A stretch of 64,000 bases of DNA. Source: Prosapia bicincta (lineage: Eukaryota; Arthropoda; Insecta; Hemiptera; Cercopidae). The stretch spans positions 105,636,350-105,700,349 of the forward strand of contig JBAIZL010000001.1 in assembly GCA_036971475.1 (NCBI GenBank), given 5' to 3'. A program made the position numbers and the translations under genes. The notes beneath the pieces are model-generated. The model saw nothing but the letters and a program-made list of their open reading frames with translations. It did not search any database and was not told where the DNA came from. This document shows, piece after piece, positions 12,609-23,497 of the stretch; the stretch's first letter is position 1; each line of letters begins with the position of its first letter.

Positions 12609-13173
12609 ATGACGACGAACCCATTATATTCTAAATTTTCTCATATTTCACACGCATGATCCTGTTCGTGTTCAAAACTACTTTATTATTATGAAACAAT
12701 AGTAATGTAATTATCATTTATTATTAAGAATACGCCATTAAGTCATCCGTTTTCCGGAAATGAGTCATAATTAAGCGTTGTTACTGAATTACTGTAAACA
12801 TGTTGTGAATTAAAACCGATGGAAATAATTATAACTGGTGTATTACGTTAACGAAATTTCAAGGTTACAGACTCAGTTGTGAAATTCTAAAAACCCGTTA
12901 GCCTTGTTGAGTGTCCGCTCTACGACGTAACCCATCAATAGTGTAGAAATTACATCTAAAATATAGTCATAATAAATGTAATATATAGGTCGAGTTAATA
13001 ATTACGTACAACATTCACCTTAAGGTATTCTTAGGGACTCCGGAAAAATTTACAAGATGGTGTTAACAGTAAAGTCTTTATAAAGTAAGAAATTCGGCGG
13101 CGATGTCGGCTTACAATGAGTGAAAGATCATTATTGATGGTAGCTCAAAGTAGTCGAAACTAGTCTGTTTAGT
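12606..13173. other. Intronic DNA, nothing recognised
   Basis: Moderately AT-rich sequence with no gene or repeat that I can support. Confidence 0.5.
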
Positions 13174-13181
13174 AAAATGAG

Positions 13182-13183
<2 letters not shown>

Positions 13184-13223
<40 letters not shown>
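13184..13223. repeat. Poly(T), the LINE poly(A) tail
   Basis: An uninterrupted run of 40 T on the + strand. The first two T overlap the target duplication. Confidence 0.97.
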
Positions 13224-13226
<3 letters not shown>

Positions 13227-13292
13227 TTGGGAGCGGGTTTGAATTGCCCGAAGCACTGCTACCTTAAGGTATATTGTACTTACCTCCCTGAT

Positions 13293-15086
13293 CTAGTCAA
13301 ATAACCCCTTCCCTCTTACCAGGTTTAGGAGTTTCCTGACTAGAGTTTTACCTTTAGCATCCACCAAAGCCGTTCCATCACCAAAGAGGTTGAAGCGCCT
13401 CTCAGCAAGTACTCCACATCTGTAAATAATGTGTGTGGCAGTCTCCTGTTCCTGCCCGCACAATCTGCACACTGGTTCATCCTTGTAGATACCCATTTTA
13501 TGCAAATGTTTCCTTAGTCCACAGTGTCCCGTGAGTAGTCCTGTGGCTATCCTTAATTCCTGCCTAGACAGATAGATGAGACTCTTCTGCAGCCCCAAGG
13601 AAGGTCTCCTAAGGGTTAGCTTACTGTGTATCATCCCTTCGGCCCTGATCCAGTGCTCACAGTGTCTTTCAGCCATCCACCTTCGCACTGTCATCCTGAC
13701 CATGGATTTGGAAATACCCACCGCAGGTTCCGGTCCAATCAGGGGAGTCGAGGACCCCTCCCTGGCCAGCGCATCTGCGGCTTCATTTCCAAGTATTCCC
13801 CTATGCCCTGGCACCCAACCAATCTTGACTTGATTGTGCCTTGCCAGAGCTTGTAGGTTAATTAGGCACTCCCTGACTATGGCCGAGGTGACCACGTGTC
13901 CGTTTAGTGCCTTAATTGCTGCCTGACTGTCGGAGAAAATAGCAATCCGGGCCCCATGTGTTTCCCTTCTTGCTATCTCTCCCAGACAAGCATTTATAGC
14001 ATATACTTCAGCCTGAAAAACAGAGGTATGCCTCCCCAAGGAAAAAGCTAGTTCTACCCTTGGGTTTTTACAATACACCCCCGCTCCAGTGCCGAAGTCC
14101 ATCTTGGAGCCATCTGTGTACCAGATCTGAGCTCCCGATGTTAATGTCCCCGACCATTCCATCATAGTTTGGTGGACCTGGTCAGGTGCAAACATTCGAG
14201 TAATGTGGTCGCTGCCCATTTCCAAGACGGGTTCTTTGACCACGCACTCGATACTCATATGTCCCGAGACATCTGGGAGGTTAGCCCAGTTGCTCGAGTT
14301 GCGCAATCTCCATGCCGCTAGCCTCGCCTCTCCCCTAAGGACAAGCTCAAGGGGAGGGAGGTTAAGCATTACTTCCATTGCTGCGCCTGGTGTAGTTGAC
14401 ATCGCTCCCAGTGTGCACAGACAGGCCAATCTCTGGATAGAGCTCAGTTTAGCTCTTGTCTGTGCCTGGTTGGCCTTTGTCCACCACACCAGAGCTCCAT
14501 AGGTAATCATAGGTCTAATCACCCTCAGATACATCCAGTGCATCATTGATGGCTTCAGTCCCCATTTCTTACCCACCATTCTTCTCACAGTCATCAGTGC
14601 CCTTTTGGCCCTGTTAACTGTCCTCTCAAGATGTGGATTCCAGGTGAGTTTCCTGTCCAGAATGACTCCCAGGTACTTCACCTCCCCCACAAACTCAAGG
14701 TATTCACCAAACAAGCGGGGCATCCTGGTCGTCAGATCTTTTCGCTGTCTGGTGAAGTTAATGAGAGCAGTCTTTTTTGGATTTACCCTAAGGTTCTCCT
14801 TTTTACACCACTCTTCAATCAGTCGTAGAGGATTTCTGATTACCTCAAGGACTGTATCAGGGAATCTGCCCAGGATCAGGACAACTATGTCGTCCGCATA
14901 TCCTAGACAGAAGTACCCCTGTTCATTCAGGAGTTCAATAAGGTTGTCAACCACTAGGCACCACAACAGAGGAGAGAGAACCCCCCCCCCTGTGCACAGC
15001 CCAGACTTGTCTCCGCCCTTCTGACCTCCCCTGCCACCTCTACAGAAATGCTTCTGTTTGTTAACATGGAACTTATCCAACCACAA
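13293..15086 (-). pseudogene. LINE ORF2, 3' part: reverse transcriptase end, RNase H, CCHC
   Basis: Open frame of 597 codons. The first 31 or so residues are out of frame with the element's protein. The real product resumes at GGGVLSPLLW. Domains: reverse transcriptase motif with YADD at residues 63-66 and thumb to about 250; RNase H with TDGSK (324-328), Glu 360, SDSQ (385-388) and GHRGILGNEAAD (427-438), which supplies all four acidic catalytic positions; then a C-terminal zinc knuckle CX2CX8HX4C at 540-557. Enzyme role: copying the element's RNA at a nicked chromosomal target and removing RNA from the hybrid. It is split from the 5' part by a frame change in a run of ten G (14981-14990 on the + strand as C). 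Confidence 0.93.
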
Positions 15087-16909
15087 GTGGTCACATCCAC
15101 TCCATGACGTCTTGCACCACTTACCATCGTCTCCACTGAGGGGTTATTGAAAGCCCCTTCAATGTCGAGGAAGGCACCTATGGCACAACCTTTCTTAGCG
15201 ATCATTTGCTCAATCCTACCAACCACTTGATGGAGAGCTCCCTCGCAAGATTTCCCCGGTTGGTAAGCATACTGGTTCCAATGCAGTGGTTTGATAGCCA
15301 AAGCACCCCCCCTAATATGCCTATCAACCAGTTTTTCAAGTCCCTTGAGCACAAAGGACATGAGTGTGATAGGTCTGTATCCTTTCCCTTCCGATTGGTT
15401 ACCGGTGGGCTTAGGTATAAAGACCACCTTACTAGATTTCCAGGCTGCCGGCACATGCCCTAGAGCAATGCTTAGCCTGTATAATTTAGTAAGTACCAGC
15501 ACCAGCATATCCATTCCCTGCTGCAGCAGCACAGGATAGATCCCATCTGGACCTGGAGATTTGTAGGGTTTAAAAGTGCCAACAGCCCATCTTACCCTTT
15601 GTGGAGTTACTATCCTCCTTGCCACTTCCCAGTCCTCCCTCTTACCACGTCTTGTGGAGAGTTTGGTAACCGGTTCAGTGTCTGCTCCCCCAAGTTTCCT
15701 CAGGGTACTGGAAGGGAAATGTGTCCTGATTAATTCTTCCACAGTTTCCCCTGCCGTTTTTGTTAAATTTCCCAGTGGGGTTCTTAGCATCCCCACCGGG
15801 TTAACTTGATCCTTAGAGAGCACTTTATACAGTCGTGCCCCTTCCCGAGTTTCGTCAATCTCATGACAGAACTCCTTCCAGGACTTCCTGCGCGCTTCTC
15901 TAATTGCCCTGTTGTATTCGGTTAGTGTTTTCCTATACAGGTCCCACTCCCCGTTCTTTTTTGCTCTATTAAAGAGTCTCCTGGTGGTCTTCCGAAGTTT
16001 GGCTAGCTTCTTGTTCCACCATGACGGATCCCCTACTTTCCTCCCCTCACTGAGAGGGCAGTTATCGGTAAAGGATTCTATTATAGCCTCGCCAACCAAT
16101 GTGGCAGAGTCTTCTAGCTCTCTCCTCCCACCATACTCCAATCCAGCCTCCTCAATCCGAACACCCAGGTCCCTCCTGTAGGAGTCCCAGTCTGTTCTTC
16201 TTGGATCCCTGGTTGGGCGAAGCATGGCTGGATTTAGAGAGATATCATACCTAATATGTCTGTGATCAGAAGAAGATGGTTCATCCGACACATGCCAATT
16301 TAGTACATACCTAGCCATCTGGTTCGATGCCACCGTAATGTCCAGGACCTCCTTTCTGGCCCTAGTGACAAACGTCGGCTCTTCCCCCTGATTTAAGACT
16401 AGTAAGTTCTTAGAGCTAAGATAAGCTAAAAGTTCCTCACCTCTAGTGTTTGTACCTGTACTACCCCACGAAGTGTGATGGGAGTTAGCATCCATCCCCA
16501 CCAGCAGCTCCTCATCCACAGCCCCGCAGTGCTCGACCAGGCTCCTCAGCTCTTGTGTTGGTAGAGCCCCCGCGCAGTCAAAGGGGAGATATGCCGTGGC
16601 CAGGTTCAGCCTCTTCATCCCCCCCTCCGCCCGCAGCTCCACTGACACTGCTAACAAATCCCTGCAACAGAAGTTCGTTAGTACAAAAGCACACAACCCC
16701 CTCCTAACCAGGATACACGTCCTGGGAACACCGGAGTCCTTATCATACAACAACTTACCTCCAGATGTCGCCAGCCCGCATATTTTTCCTCCAGAAATCC
16801 ATGGTTCCTGGATGAGCACCAAGTCCACCTCTCCCCTGTCCAGCATCCTACACACGACAGCACTGGCCGCCCTGCTATGCTGTAGGTTCACTTGGAGGAT
16901 CTTGATCAT
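14954..16909 (-). pseudogene. LINE ORF2, 5' part: endonuclease and reverse transcriptase
   Basis: Open frame of 651 codons from ATG at 16909. The apurinic-type endonuclease occupies about residues 1-230, with QEPW (34-37), GMDANSHH (138-145), LDIT (189-192) and SDHRHI (214-219). Reverse transcriptase follows: SPGPDGI (451-457), YRPITL (511-516), FLDIEGAF (580-587) and GCAQGG near 635. After that the frame runs into a short unrelated tail because of the G10 run. The start is chosen because the endonuclease begins right after it. The ATG is in the same frame as ORF1, four codons after the ORF1 stop, so reinitiation or readthrough could couple the two. Confidence 0.93.
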
Positions 16910-16918
16910 TTTTCCTGC

Positions 16919-18040
16919 TTACTCTGCAGTTGCCTGGGTTCGCAGAGCAGCCCCAGGACTAGAGAGCACCTTGAATGTGGCCTGTCTCAGCCCCACGTTC
17001 ACCCTCAGGTTGTTGTTTCGCAGTGCCCTGAGGGAGCCCTCTCCTATATACAAGATCAGGGTAAGACCTGCATCCTCCCTTTTCCTGGCAATCACCTTCC
17101 AAGTATCCTGAACAACCCCAGGGTTCTGGGTTTTGACCACCTTCAGAATCTCTTCCGGCTCCTTGTCATTGTAGGGTTTGGGCACCCACATTGACACCTT
17201 TGCGACGCAAAAGATCTCCTTGGGTGGCCCTGCCCTCAACTTTACCCCCTCGCTCAGGGTGAAGCTTGGCAGGACCCGAAGGACCCACTCCAGGCTCTCC
17301 CGTGAGGAGCATACGACATTTAGAGCTCCCCTCTCTAAGTATGCTGTCCTAAATCCTCTATCCCCACTCTCCGCCTCAGCGGACAGCAGTTCCGAGAAGA
17401 ACAGCTCCTCCAGCTCCAACGCCATCTCTTCCGAGAGTTGTCTCTCAGGGTAACTAACTGGAACAATTGCTAGTTTTTGCCTGAGGGTATCGCCGTATGT
17501 GCCCGAAGACACTCCAGCGTCCCCCCCTTGTCCCAGTTTCACCTTCTTCATTCCTCCCTTCACTGGAGAGGGGTTGGATGTCTCACTCCTAGGCCTTTTT
17601 GACGTGCTGGGGTTTGGCGCTCTAGGTTGCTTTCTTCCCTGTTGCACCTCCCTCCTCACAACATCCAAGCCCTGGACTTTGGCAGACTCAGCTCGGTTTT
17701 GGCCTCCCCTCCGTTTTTTCAGAGTTGTTGGCCCTCCCGCTGCTCTCACCTGTTCTTTTCGGAGCCTCCTTCTGGCCGCTCCACTCATTCGCTTTCTCCG
17801 TAAAGAGAGCGTACTCAACTCTGCAGCCACTTCACCGGTTTCTGCAGTCGGCAGCTTGACAGCCGCCCCCGCACCCCCAGTGATGGTTGCCGTTGGCATC
17901 TCTGCTACAGACCCACGGTTTGCCAACTCATTGGCTCCCGCCGTCTGTGCAGTCTCAAAATTATCTTTTGTACTTGTCTGGTCCATAAACGTCCCACGAG
18001 TATGGGGGAAATAAAAGGTCGACCAGAGCAGAGCCCCCAT
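16919..18040 (-). CDS. LINE ORF1 protein, DUF4780-like
   Basis: A 373-codon frame. The likely true start is the second Met at 17984-17986 (MDQTSTKDN), which gives about 355 residues, because the first 18 residues look like leader. The N-terminal half is rich in Ala, Ser, Lys and Arg with basic clusters (RRKRMSGAARRRLRKEQ, about residues 81-97), suited to RNA binding. From about residue 185 to 365 is a folded-looking domain that resembles DUF4780, which I know from arthropod retrotransposon ORF1-type proteins. No CCHC zinc knuckles are visible, unlike many I- or R1-group ORF1 proteins. Presumed role: binding element RNA to form the transposition particle. The domain assignment is from memory of its pattern, not a search. 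Confidence 0.8.
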   Translation of the reverse strand: MGALLWSTFYFPHTRGTFMDQTSTKDNFETAQTAGANELANRGSVAEMPTATITGGAGAAVKLPTAETGEVAAELSTLSLRRKRMSGAARRRLRKEQVRAAGGPTTLKKRRGGQNRAESAKVQGLDVVRREVQQGRKQPRAPNPSTSKRPRSETSNPSPVKGGMKKVKLGQGGDAGVSSGTYGDTLRQKLAIVPVSYPERQLSEEMALELEELFFSELLSAEAESGDRGFRTAYLERGALNVVCSSRESLEWVLRVLPSFTLSEGVKLRAGPPKEIFCVAKVSMWVPKPYNDKEPEEILKVVKTQNPGVVQDTWKVIARKREDAGLTLILYIGEGSLRALRNNNLRVNVGLRQATFKVLSSPGAALRTQATAE

Positions 18041-18573
18041 TGCCCTGGCAAGACAACATACAATGAGGTTTTGTCTGGTTCCTCAAGGGGATCGTTTGGG
18101 ACTGCATTTTATACCCTGCAGCCATTCATCCTTCGGCACGATGCCTTCCACCTTGGATTGGGTATTCAGTCACTGACCTTGAAGTACACCCCAAGTTCAG
18201 GACATTATTAACTGCTCAGATGAACAGCCTGCTTTACTCTCTTTTTTACAACTGTGTCGTTTGGGCAGTTTCCCGCCCCTACTTCACTGTCGCATTGCCC
18301 TTGGTTCACCCGGGAGGTGAGAGTAGCATTGTGAGGACTTAATTCCCAACTACCCCAGTCACCCCGGTCAGAGCACTCGGTTATTTCTACCAAGCCCAAC
18401 CGGTTGACTGACGAGGAGGGATAATTCCTCACCTTTGAACCATAGCCTTGGTCCAGGCCTGCATATTCAGAAACCTTCCGGAATCGTTATTCACAGGTAA
18501 CCTACATTTCTGTAGGCCGTCCCACTATCCGCCACCTGTGGACCCGCCCGGTTGCTCAGGCCAGCTTGCCGGG
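18041..18573 (-). promoter_or_regulatory. LINE 5' leader
   Basis: GC-rich leader of 533 nt before ORF1, running from the element's 5' end (CCCGGCAAGCTGGCC, read on the minus strand from 18573). An internal promoter is expected for this class of element. A 74-codon frame at 18208-18432 has no recognisable content. Confidence 0.6.
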
Positions 18574-18740
18574 AAAATGAGTCTTAGTTTTTCAGGTATT
18601 TACCTCTGTAAAATAGACTCACAAGCAAAACGTCAACAGAAAACTGTGTTGCCACATTTTTAACAGTATTTTTGAAATAGCTTTTAAAATTGAATTTTGC
18701 AGTCCATTACGTCCGTTGAATTTTAATTAATCACTTTAAC

Positions 18741-18939
18741 ATTAGTTTATGACTATCCGAACTTTAAATTTTGTAAATTTGTGAAAACTTACTGAGGCAG
18801 AACGTTTTCGTTCGCTATGTGGTGATCTTCATCAGTGTCTTCTCAGAAATAGGGTTCGAAATAGCGATCGAAAACGTTCCATCTCAGTAAGTTTTCACAA
18901 ATTTACAAAATTTAAAGTTCGGATAGTCATAAGCTAATG
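18741..18939. repeat. Inverted-repeat element, Penelope-like terminal type (family A)
   Basis: Arms of about 70 bp (18741-18810 and 18868-18939) include ATCCGAACTTTAAATTTTG and its complement. The same sequence, with CTCAGTAAGTTTT, follows the GIY-YIG reading frame at 29040-29095 and brackets the Penelope fossil at 33.16-33.79 kb. On the minus strand the left arm contains CTGATGA and CGAAAACG. I read it as a solo terminal unit of a Penelope-like element. Confidence 0.8.
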
Positions 18940-18985
18940 TATTTTACAGTTGAGACAAAAATTTGAGTGTGTATAAATAGGCACA

Positions 18986-18989
<4 letters not shown>

Positions 18990-19045
<56 letters not shown>
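18990..19045. repeat. (TA)n microsatellite
   Basis: About 28 TA units. Confidence 0.97.
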
Positions 19046-19049
<4 letters not shown>

Positions 19050-19184
19050 AACATAAGTCAAAATACAAATACAAAAATTATACAAAAATCATCCATGATG
19101 ATGTTGGTACTGTTAGCCAACGAAAAGCTTTGAATTGTAAATTCAATTATAATTCTTGTATTTGTATTTTGACTTATGTTCTTT
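19046..19184. repeat. Inverted-repeat element, family B copy 1
   Basis: Starts AAAGAACATAAGTC and ends with its complement. The inner part has ATGATGATG, GTTGG and CCAACGAAAAGC. The left arm is partly deleted. The sequence just outside (ACACAAGAATACATATTGCG) also follows the copy at 47.98 kb, so the family extends beyond the palindrome. Confidence 0.9.
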
Positions 19185-19210
19185 ATTAATACACAAGAAT
19201 ACATATTGCG

Positions 19211-19227
19211 ATATATATATATATATA
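19211..19227. repeat. (TA)n tract, left flank of the LTR element
   Basis: The target of the gypsy-type insertion. The last four bases (TATA, 19224-19227) are repeated at 25837-25840. Confidence 0.9.
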
Positions 19228-19528
19228 AGTTATATGAACATTTTATGTGAACATTTCATAATTAAATGCGTGCTAGGAAAATTCCTGCTTACGCAGCTTT
19301 TGTATTATATAGGTGGTGAGAACAGAGCCCCGGCAGTGTGTAAGTCGCCTCTGTATCGCACAGACGTTTTCCACTCCAACTGTATGTACATCAGTTGTAT
19401 TTGAATTGTTTTATTAAGTATAATTTATGTAACAGTTTTCCAAATTAATTGTTTATTAAATTCAACAAAGGTTTGTAAAAATAAAATCATTTTTTAAAAA
19501 CCTTTCGTGCTTAATATAACACGTAACT
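19228..19528 (+). repeat. 5' LTR
   Basis: 301 bp, nearly identical to 25536-25836. It includes AATAAAATCATTTTTT near 19480, a plausible polyadenylation signal. Promoter elements are not obvious. Confidence 0.95.
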
Positions 19529-19545
19529 GGTGCAGTCGGTAGGAC
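19528..19545 (+). other. Primer-binding site
   Basis: TGGTGCAGTCGGTAGGAC directly at the LTR edge. It resembles the tRNA-Ser-type site TGGYGCAGTCGG that I know from insect gypsy-group elements. The tRNA match was not computed. Confidence 0.7.
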
Positions 19546-19882
19546 TTCTCGGGAAAGTTAATGAACATAATTTTTTCGATTTCAATCGTTAACCGAGATA
19601 CCGCAAAAACTCGATTCATTACAGAGCGCATATCTGTAACGACATCAAGAAAACTTTAGTAGAGTGAATATCTACAACAACTTAATAGAGCACATATCTA
19701 TTAAGAGCACGAGTGAATATCGTGTAAGTGAAAAGTGAAATAGTAGTCAAATGAGCAAAGTATTTTGGATCCACTTGTAAGTAGATCGTAAGAAATAGAA
19801 TTAAGAAAAGTAGAGTAAATACTTTTAATTTTATATAATTGATTTTTAATTTTATTATTTTAAAGAAAAATAATATTAAATA
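19546..19882 (+). other. LTR-element leader
   Basis: Untranslated leader between primer site and gag. It has loose repeats of GAGCACATATCTRTAA type. No frame is present. Confidence 0.6.
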
Positions 19883-20959
19883 ATGGCAACGCCAATATTA
19901 AAGAAGGAATATCTTGATATGATTCCCGAGTATAGTGGAGAGCCCACTATGCTCCACAGATTTATTTCAATATGCGATAAGGTAGTAAATAAGTTTTATG
20001 TAAACGAAAATCCAGAGGATTTTCAAAATGAATATCTGTTCTCCTCTATTCTTTCTAAATTAAAAGGCCAAGCACTAGAAATGGTCGTAAACTCTAACTC
20101 TTACAATTGGCACGAAATTAGAAAAGTATTATTAATTAGTTATTCAGACAAAAGAGATTGTTTCACATTAAACTTAGAGATGTCAGAATTAAAACAGGAA
20201 AGTAACGAATCACCATTTCAATTCTATGAGTAAATTCAAAAGTTACTAAATTTACAAATTTCATTTTTTATGAATAAAGAGCCTCAAAGGCAGATGGCTA
20301 AAGACGTTTTAATAGAATACGTTCAGAAACTAGCTTTAAGAGTTCTCCTTAGGGGTTTGCATGAACCCATCGGGTCACTAATGCGTACCAAGAACCCTAA
20401 CACTCTTAGTGAAGCACTTAATATGCTCACAAACGACTTTCAATTTAAGAATAATAAAATGTTTACTCAGCCAAGCAAACAACCAGGCTTTCAGAAAAGC
20501 CAAACTCATAACGTAAGAAGACCAATACATACTGAATTTAAATACCACCAAATACCTAAACAACCTTATCAACACCCAAATCCTTCCTATAGACCACCAA
20601 CTTTTGCTAATCACGGTCAGCCTCAAAGGGGACAACCAAACAACAACACTACTAAACCTCAGTATCCTCAGCGAAATACGGGTTATCGACCTACCCCTAT
20701 GAGTATTTCCACTAGACAGACAGACAGGCCTTCTAGACAAACGAATTTGTATCAAATGACCGGACAAGGGGCTGAAAAAGACGATTACACTATATACCAG
20801 ACTAACGGACAAGAATCATTCGCTTTTGAAGAAGATCTCGGGAAAGAAGAGTACTTCGAAGAATCCCAAAATTTAACAGACAACTACGAAGAAGAGACCG
20901 TTAAAATCGATCAGGACGATTTTTTAGGACTTACAAGCCTCGGAATCGATTTTCAATAA
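19883..20959 (+). pseudogene. gag: gag, with an in-frame stop
   Basis: Frame from ATG 19883 to TAA 20957-20959 (358 codons) broken once by TAA at 20231-20233 after 116 residues. The reading frame is the same on both sides, so this is a single base change. The N-terminal half looks like a retrotransposon capsid (PEYSGEPTMLHRFISICD). The C-terminal third is rich in Pro, Gln, Asn and Arg, as in nucleocapsid tails without zinc knuckles. The stop TAATG overlaps the pol ATG by one base in the -1 frame. Confidence 0.85.
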
Positions 20960-21330
20960 TGAATCTACAAAGCGAAAATAACGAGCTACCATTTATATAC
21001 GACACAGATACCAAATCTAGAATATTAATTGATACAGGCAGTACTAGATCATTTATGCGAAAATCTTTAGGCTGGAAAAATTTTAAAACAAGCATAAAAA
21101 AGAGCCGTTTGAAGTAATCACCGCACACGGCACTTCAAAAGAAAATTTTTGCTGCACCATATCTCTGTTGTCTAAAAAAGCAATTAAATTTTATTTATTT
21201 GACTTTCATCAGAATTTCGACCTATTACTCGGGCTAGACAATATAAAGGATTTAGGAATAAGCTTAGACTTTATAAATAATGAATTAATACTTTGTGATG
21301 AGGAAATCCCTATTCAATATTTTAACACTG
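20959..21330 (+). pseudogene. pol: pol: aspartic protease region, frameshifted
   Basis: Frame from ATG 20959 contains the active site LIDTGSTRSF at about 21025-21054 (catalytic Asp 21031-21033). It ends early at 21116-21118. The homologous reading continues in another frame from about 21102, so a frame change lies in the A run at about 21095-21101. Role when intact: cutting the Gag-Pol polyprotein. Confidence 0.8.
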
Positions 21331-23496
21331 AAAAAGGAAGTTGTTATAAAACGGACAGCACGTCAATAAAGCAGGAACAATTTAGTTATGTTATACAAGC
21401 CCGCATTAGCCAAACAGTTAAATTAAAAATACAAAATATTCATAATGGAGAAGGTATTTTACCACACAAACAAGTGAACGGATTAGAAATTCCGCAGTGT
21501 ATAGTTTCAGTGCATAAGGGTGAGGCCTATTGCCCTATTATAAACAATACGGAAGAAAATGTAAAATTAACAATAAGTAAACCATTAGAGGTAAAATCTT
21601 TAGAGGAATATAATATTTTCAAACCTGATGCAATTCAAAGGAACACTAATTTCAATATGTTCGATTATAAACAAACAAAATCAGGAAGTAAAAATTTCGA
21701 TTTATCAAAATTTAGGATGGAATATATGAACTTAGAAGAAAAATCCGCCGTAACAAATTTATTAAAAGAATATGGTGATTTATTTCATATTGATGGAAAC
21801 AATTTAACCTTTACCAATCAGATAAAACATGTTATTAGGACTACTGACGAAATTTCCGTATACTCTAGGAATTACAGATATCCAGAAATCTACAAGAACG
21901 AAATTAATAAGCAAACTGAAGACATGCTTAAACAAAAAATTATCAGACCTTCAAATTCTCCATGGAACTCTCTTGTCTGGATTGTACCCAAAAAACAAGA
22001 CGCTTCTGGCAAAAGAAAATTTCGATTAGTAATAGATTTTAGAGGATTAAACAAAAAAAAACAATTGACGATAAATTTCCCTTGGCAAACATTACCGACA
22101 TATTAGATAAATTAGGACGATCTCAGTATTTTACAACTTTAGATTTGGCCTCAGGATTTCACCAAGTAGAAATGGATAAAAATAGCATAGAAAAAACTGC
22201 GTTTTCAACAGAAACGGGACACTACGAGTTTTTAAGAATGCCCTTTGGACTAAAGAATAGCCCCCTACATTTCAAAGAATTATGAATAATATTCTGAGAG
22301 GCATTCAAAATGAAACATGTTTAGTTTATCTAGACGACATTATAATTTATTCCACTAGCCTCCAAGAACATATACAAAGACTTAAAGAAGTATTCGACAG
22401 ATTACGCAGAGCCAACTTTAAAGTATAGCTGGATAAAACAGAATGTTTAAGAAAAGAAGTAGCATATCTAGGACATGTTGTGACACCGGAGGGCGTAAAA
22501 CCCAACCCAACAAAGATTTTGGCAATCAAGGACTATCCAATACCTAAAACCACCAAACAAATTAAAGGATTTTTAGGACTATTAGGCTATTATCGAAAAT
22601 TTATTAAAAACTTCGCCAAAATAACAAAACCGTTTACTAACTGTTTAATGAAAAATGCAAAAATAAACATAGAAAATCCAGACTTTATAGAATGTTTTGA
22701 AACATGTAAAAATATATTGACTAATGAGCCCCTTCTACAATACCCAGATTTTGAAAAGGAGTTTACTCTAACGACAGACGCTAGTAATTATGCACTAGGA
22801 GCAATTTTAAGCCAGGACAAAAATGGAAAAGACCTTCCTATAGCGTATGCCAGCAGAACTTTAAACGACAGCGAAACTAATTACTCCGCGATTGAAAAGG
22901 AATTATTAGCAATCGTATGGGCCACAAAACATTTCAGGCCTTATTTATTTGGGAGAAAATTTAAAATTTATACAGACCATAAACCTTTACAATGGTTATT
23001 TTCAGTTAAAGAACCAAATTCCAAACTTTTAAGATGGAGATTAAAATTAGAAGAATATGATTATGACATAAGATACAAAAAAGGCAAACTAAACCAAAAT
23101 GCAGACGCATTGTCTAGAATACAATTGAACGTCACTGATAAAAGGTTAACGAACACTCAACGCACTGTAGAACCAGACCTTGAGTTATCTCCAGCTGGGT
23201 TACTGCAACGTTACTTCCCGGAATTGAACGATAGAGATAACGAATCTATGGTCGTACAACTCGACGCAACAGATAACGCCAACTTAGAGGTTAATGAAGA
23301 AAGCGACAGTCAGACTATTCACTCCAATTTTGAAGGGAACACCCAAATTGAAATACCAATTTCCGACGAGCCTGTAAACTTTGGAAAATATCAAATATTT
23401 TTATCATTAGTAAAATATGAGCCGAAGAAAGTAAAAATTATAAAGCTATTTGGAACTTCAAAAATTCGTTTAATAGTCGAATTATCGGAAAAATAA
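21102..23496 (+). pseudogene. pol: pol: reverse transcriptase and RNase H, multiply disrupted
   Basis: Pieces in order: end of protease and start of reverse transcriptase (to about 22055, with [13 protein letters not shown]); then a frame change in an A9 run (22053-22061); reverse transcriptase motifs [13 protein letters not shown] and [12 protein letters not shown]; a frame change at a C5 run (22261-22265); the catalytic YLDD at about 22327-22338; an in-frame TAG at 22426-22428; then thumb ([11 protein letters not shown]) and RNase H ([38 protein letters not shown]) to the stop at 23494-23496. The domain order is the Ty3/gypsy one. All catalytic motifs are still readable, so the disruptions are few and recent or are errors. 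Confidence 0.9.
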
Positions 23497-23497
23497 T

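Larger units (their letters stand above)
13174..18585 (-). mobile_element. Full-length RNase H-bearing non-LTR retrotransposon (I/LOA/R1-like)
   Basis: A complete LINE-type element on the minus strand, body 13186-18573, flanked by a perfect 12-bp target duplication AAAATGAGTCTT (13174-13185 and 18574-18585). A pure run of about 38 T (to 13223) is the poly(A) tail on the other strand. Order in its own sense: GC-rich 5' leader of about 590 nt, ORF1 (DUF4780-like), ORF2 (endonuclease, reverse transcriptase, RNase H, CCHC), a 69-nt 3' untranslated region and the tail. It is much richer in GC than the surrounding intron. The intact target duplication and uninterrupted frames, apart from one homopolymer break, point to a recent insertion. 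An endonuclease with RNase H suggests the I/LOA side of the I-R1 group. Exact clade needs a tree. Confidence 0.95.

Noticed and set aside
13576..18014. Many + strand frames across the LINE
   Set aside because: They are shadows of the minus-strand ORF1 and ORF2, which carry clear domain motifs.
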